A stretch of DNA of 64,000 nucleotides from Hypericum androsaemum (Eukaryota; Streptophyta; Magnoliopsida; Malpighiales; Hypericaceae): NCBI GenBank assembly GCA_963995505.1, contig OZ023188.1, positions 2,356,001 through 2,420,000 on the forward strand. The letters run 5' to 3'. Positions 60,003-64,000 of the stretch are shown piece by piece. Numbering within the stretch: the first letter of the stretch is position 1; every line of letters starts with the position of its first letter. The translations under genes were made by a program, and so were the position numbers. The notes under the pieces were generated by a model. It made no database searches. It was not told the DNA's origin and worked only from the letters and a program-made list of their open reading frames with translations.

Positions 60003-62222
60003 TCAGAATACAACAGTTTTCTGTTCCTCGTAAGGCAACACCCGCAATTCACAGTATGACTTCAACGCTTTCGTAAGGCATTGCTTTTCAAGTGTCTCTG
60101 ATTTCTGCACAAAACTCTGCAGATTATCTCTATGAGACACTCTCTCAACCTGCATAAGATAATCAGTTTCACCTATACAGTGTTAGCAAGGGGAAGCACA
60201 AAACAAAAATTGGTTCCACACTACGAAAAAATTTCAACCATAACCCAAACAACAATAATGCAAGTTCAAGCTGATATGATGCCACAATTCTTAAAGAAAG
60301 GATAATCGAGAACATGTGGTGAACATTACCAGGTAAAACATTTGTGAGGGACCAACAACATAATCATCATCAAAAGGAAGACTAAGATTAAAGAAAGATA
60401 TCTCGTTTGAAAAAGATGAATATCGTCATCTTTTGCTCTTCAAGCTGACTTAAGAACTAAAAGAAATGAACTTTCTATCATGACTTCAAAGGATAATATT
60501 CTATCCCAGACAAGAAAATCTACTAGCATCGTTTATGGTTACTGGAAACTTGAGTAAGTTGCGGAAGAAGTCAAAAAGCACTGAGAGAGAAAGCTAGGAA
60601 ATTGATAACGTAGAATAATCACAACAACAAAACTCATACACATACTGTATTGGAAAAGAAAAGAAAAGCAGATAAGGTAGCTAGGCTAGTGTGGTTAGGT
60701 TACCATCTGCTCGATAATGGGCCCTGCATCGAGTTCTTCCGTGACAAAGTGACTTGTTGCACCAATTAACTTGACACCAGCATCAAAAGCCTGCCAACAT
60801 GATCTAGCAAATTAAAACACATACAAAGTCAGGATATTGAATTTGTACAGAAGATGACAAGTTCTGCGTTTTGTTGGCAAGCAAGCCTTGATATGTTACC
60901 TGTCTAGATGGGTGGCCGCCCTTGAATGATGGCAAAAGCCCGTGGTGAATGTTTATTACGTCCTTTCCATATGTCCTCAAGAAATCACCAGATAATACCT
61001 GGGCAAAGACAAAAAAGTCTTAATATAAGCATAATGTGAACCTATCTTCCCGGTTGAATTGATGACAATCCGTATGGGTCCTTGCTTCATATTCCTCGAT
61101 GCAAACAGATGGGGAGCTAAAGCAATAACTTTGGCACCAGATTTACCTGCATATACCTAGCAAGTACTAGAAAGTCGGTATTCTGAACCAACTCCAAGAT
61201 CTCCTCTTCTCTCTTATTAGAATTTGTCGTTCGCAAGTGGTGATAGGGAATACCATGCCTTTCAAGAAAACGAATCACATGTGTATTTGGTCCTCTGTCA
61301 TGATTACTGCAATATACACATGAAAAACCTGATCAGCATCCACAAAGAAAACCACCCCAAAATTTTAAAGATACTAAGAACACACAGACTCGCCTAATTA
61401 CGCGAGTTATATCCACAGGAAGTTTTCCCTCCTGCCAACCGTGCAACAAATCAATAAGGCAATGCTCCTGCAACCAAACGGACACAATAGCTCACACGGC
61501 AATATAAAAAAACAGTAGAAACATAGCAAGGAGACACAAAAGCTTGGCGCTCGGTTTCACCTGCTTCGAAGCAAGGACAGCGATCTTGAACTTGGGATCC
61601 AAAGCAGGCACCCGGACAACAGACTTCGACGCGTTGAACTTGAGCGACAACTGGAGGAAGTCCGCCTCCAATTGATCCCGCGGCCACTTTACATGATCAA
61701 AGATAAACTCACTGCCAACAGTACACACAAAACTCAACAACCGCATTCCTCAACAACAACATCCATAGGATCCGTTTGTTTCGCCAGAAAATAGTTTCAA
61801 GTCTCAATAGAAAAAAACTGCTTAACAAAACAACTTCCTGGAAAAAAAATTCAGATGAAACAAACGGAGCCTTAGTTACCTTCTAGAATAAAAGACATTC
61901 TTGTTCTCGGGCACGAAGACGTCGGCTCCGAGGATGTTCCCGCCGCGAGAGGCAATACATTCCGACAGCTTAGCGACGATACCAACCGAATCCTACACCG
62001 CGGCCGACAGCGTCAACTCTCAATCCAATCTACGGATCCGAGAAGGGAGAAAGAGAGGAGACTTACGGGGCATTGGAAGACGTGGATGCCGTAGGTGGTG
62101 GAGGAAGTTGAATCGGAGGGCTCCCCTGGGATTCTGAAGGACTTCAAGGACCTTTTAGCAAATTGCCTCCCCAATTGGGCGGAAGTAGAGCACACCCTCC
62201 TCCTCTGCGACGCTAGGTTCAT
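60003..62222 (-). CDS. PURU: formyltetrahydrofolate deformylase, mitochondrial (PurU/10-FDF)
   Basis: Eight exons: 62222-62067, 61992-61880, 61711-61561, 61467-61394, 61306-61147, 60998-60900, 60790-60704 and 60149-60003, giving 328 residues. The enzyme hydrolyses 10-formyl-THF to THF and formate, which in plants supports photorespiratory glycine decarboxylation by keeping mitochondrial folates balanced. An Arg/Ser-rich, acid-poor leader (about 1-30) fits mitochondrial targeting. An ACT-like regulatory domain follows (about 45-130). The formyltransferase-fold catalytic domain has the expected Asn-His-Asp triad in INIHHGLLP (N234, H236) and TEELDAGPI (D272). All introns are GT-AG except the fourth, which begins AG|GCGAGT at 61393: a GC-AG intron that conserved sequence on both sides ([17 protein letters not shown]) requires. 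Arabidopsis has two homologs, At5g47435 and At4g17360. Confidence 0.93.
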
Positions 62223-63278
62223 TTTTTTTTCTTTCTTCTCACCGTGTTCCTTCAACTACCCAGATTTGGCGGCCTTTAGCTTCTTTGTACGGGGTTGGTT
62301 TGTTATTCGTGGAAATAGATGTAGCTCGCGTCCACATCACGTGATCTTTCTCCCGGTCCTACCCGGTCGTGGGATTGCCTGCCGTTTAAATATATTATGC
62401 GACAGCGTTTCAGGAGAGGCTTCAGGCTTGTTCTTCCCAAATCAGTATCTCTACATCTGCTACCCCTCTATTTTTTCCAGAGTAGCTGCGCCTCTAAGAA
62501 ATAAGTTTTTTTTTAAATACCTAATATTGAAAGTTGAGCCTATTGATTTTTTAATATTCGTAAGATTTCAAAAAAAAAAATAAGTAAATCCAAGGTAATA
62601 AAATGTGATCCTTATTTTGGAAAGAAAGCGGTAATTTCGGCTGGACTTATTTAAAGCTTGCTCCCAAATTTTGCGGGAGAGTGTTTAAATGTGCACACAC
62701 ACACATATATTTCTTGAGAAAAAATGTATTTTTGTCTAAATAAATAGAATCAGACAATATTTTAGTTTTTACTCTTTGTTCAAATGGAATGAAAAAAAAT
62801 ACATACTGGTCGAAATTGCAGAACACATAACGAGTAAAAGTTATATTTTTTTTTTGAGGAACAGTAAAAGTTGTAATTGGGCTTGACAAATTTCTAGTCC
62901 TAAATGTCTGGTCCGAAAGAGGCGGGTACAGTTATTTATTTGGCCTACTTTGGTCCAATAAGGGGAATTGTTCAAGTAAAACCTTCCAACAAAAGAAAGG
63001 GTGAAATTGTGTACGAGCGACTACACCATCTATTAAGTTGAAAATTTTCTGGATGACCGGTCATCCAAATGTAAAGTATCCTTGAACCATCGACTACTCG
63101 TGAGTCATCAACGTCAGCCAGCTACGGCAAGTTGGTTCAGGAAGAGAGAGAGAGTGGAGAAAGAAACACCGAGGGGGAGAGAGAGAGAGACGGTTAACTG
63201 GAAACCTGGATCTCCTTTCTTCTTCCTCGCTACCTACGTGGATCTGAGGACCTTTCGCGAGTCAACGACCAAGTAATA
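62223..63278. other. divergent intergenic region
   Basis: About 1 kb between the deformylase gene and the small membrane protein gene, which are transcribed away from each other. It includes a (GA)n-rich stretch near 63145-63192 in the probable 5' UTR of the downstream gene. No other gene seen. Confidence 0.55.
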
Positions 63279-63569
63279 ATGCCCGTAAGACTCTCCTCCT
63301 CGCTGCTTCCAAACTCACAAATCAATCGATCTAATTAATTAACCTGTTTGAATTGACGATCTTACCCCTTGCAATTCTCATCTGCTGCTCTCTTTTCGGG
63401 TTAGTGGTACGGGAAGATACCTGTGATGGTGGAGGTGGAGCCGCCGAGTCCGGCGAGGTACCTGATCGGAGCGGCGATAATGATGATCGGCGTCGTGTTT
63501 CCCGTCGGTTACATGATGTTCCGTAACAAGCGCGCCTATTCCTCCTCTTCTTACCCCAAACAGACGTAG
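63279..63569 (+). CDS. small conserved single-pass membrane protein (56 aa)
   Basis: Two exons: 63279-63284 carries only ATG CCC, and 63405-63569 carries the rest. A GT-AG intron in phase 0 joins them to MPWYGKIPVMVEVE and the remaining 42 residues. The second exon is clearly coding: a Pro/Glu-rich start, one hydrophobic helix (about residues 22-40, LIGAAIMMIGVVFPVGYMM) and a basic Ser-rich tail. The basic residues follow the helix, so a cytosolic or matrix-facing C-terminus is possible. It resembles unnamed small plant proteins; no function is known to me. Without the 6-nt first coding exon the frame has no ATG before residue 9, which supports the splice. Confidence 0.75.
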
Positions 63570-64000
63570 GTCCGCCTTTACCTTTTTTTTTTCTTTTGTT
63601 CCCCCAATTTGTTTCGAGCTTCGTGAGATCGCTTTACTGTTGCAAGTCCTCTTTCACTAACTGTTGGGAACCTGCCTAGATTATGCCTTTAGAGAATTTC
63701 CTGACGCATACATTCGTCCGTAAATGGTGACCTTGTCGAGGGTTAGGGGAAATGAATAATGTAGTGGCGGAGCAGAAGTATAGTTTAGATTCTGACTGCT
63801 TCTGGTACCCGATGCGCGGTTTTAGGAGTTAGGACATCGCGAATCTGTCAGCCAGACATGATGTGATTGATGTAATCGAATAGGTTTCCAAAAAGTGTAG
63901 CGGTTGCTGGATGTTCGGACTTCTTGGTGCTGTTGATGTTGGTGACATTTCTGGATTATAATGACCATTGTTAGGTGCTCTATTGGCATTTTCAGGAGCA
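63570..64000. other. 3' flank of the small protein gene
   Basis: Probably 3' UTR, possibly with an intron, of the small membrane protein gene, running off the window edge. No coding region recognised. Confidence 0.4.

Noticed and set aside
62223..62255. Extension of the deformylase to a TTG at 62255
   Set aside because: The in-frame ATG at 62222 gives the expected length and targeting leader.
1..64000. tRNA, rRNA, CRISPR or operon-like structures
   Set aside because: I looked for these and saw none; the window is ordinary plant nuclear DNA, though a tRNAscan or Rfam search would be needed to exclude small RNA genes.

Overview
This is a 64-kb window of nuclear DNA from a flowering plant, most likely a eudicot. 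The evidence is spliced genes with GT-AG introns in AT-rich intergenic DNA, plant-only protein families (ZAT zinc fingers, an E-type PPR protein, WAT1-related transporter, agenet protein G2484-1, DUF828/PH protein) and short non-autonomous plant transposons. I cannot name the species. One 200-bp run of N (23012-23211) marks an assembly gap.

Layout. 1-8.9 kb: a ZAT-type C2H2 repressor gene on the minus strand, then a MITE-like element, a solo LTR and a Mutator-like element (MULE). 9.1-19 kb: a WAT1-related transporter (minus), an E-type PPR gene (plus), a small NFD6/NOXY2-like mitochondrial protein (minus) and a matrix metalloproteinase (minus). 19-28.4 kb: no convincing gene; a long TA microsatellite, a second MULE, degenerate repeats, the gap and two minisatellite-like arrays. 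28.4-42.3 kb: an O-fucosyltransferase gene (plus) converging on a 15-coding-exon agenet gene of the G2484-1 type (minus). 42.4-47.8 kb: a second solo LTR, a minisatellite and a probable Helitron with an LTR nested inside. 48-50.8 kb: a ten-exon DUF547 gene (minus). 50.8-57.9 kb: gene-free, with a third LTR-like block. 57.9-63.6 kb: a VAN3-binding-protein/FORKED-like gene (plus) converging on formyltetrahydrofolate deformylase (minus), then a small conserved membrane protein (plus).

The genes do not form a pathway or operon. What links them is ancestry: from memory of Arabidopsis gene order, several have their closest relatives in two duplicated Arabidopsis segments (around At4g17330-At4g17430 and At5g47380-At5g47470), so this window looks like a conserved ancestral block expanded by transposon insertions. 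Exon structures were worked out by hand from splice sites, reading-frame phase and family conservation; every multi-exon model given keeps one open frame from start to stop. I see no previously undescribed multi-gene system. The most unusual points are a GTG where the O-fucosyltransferase start should be, a GC-AG intron in the deformylase gene, an LTR promoter with five G-boxes, and a probable Helitron with a nested LTR.
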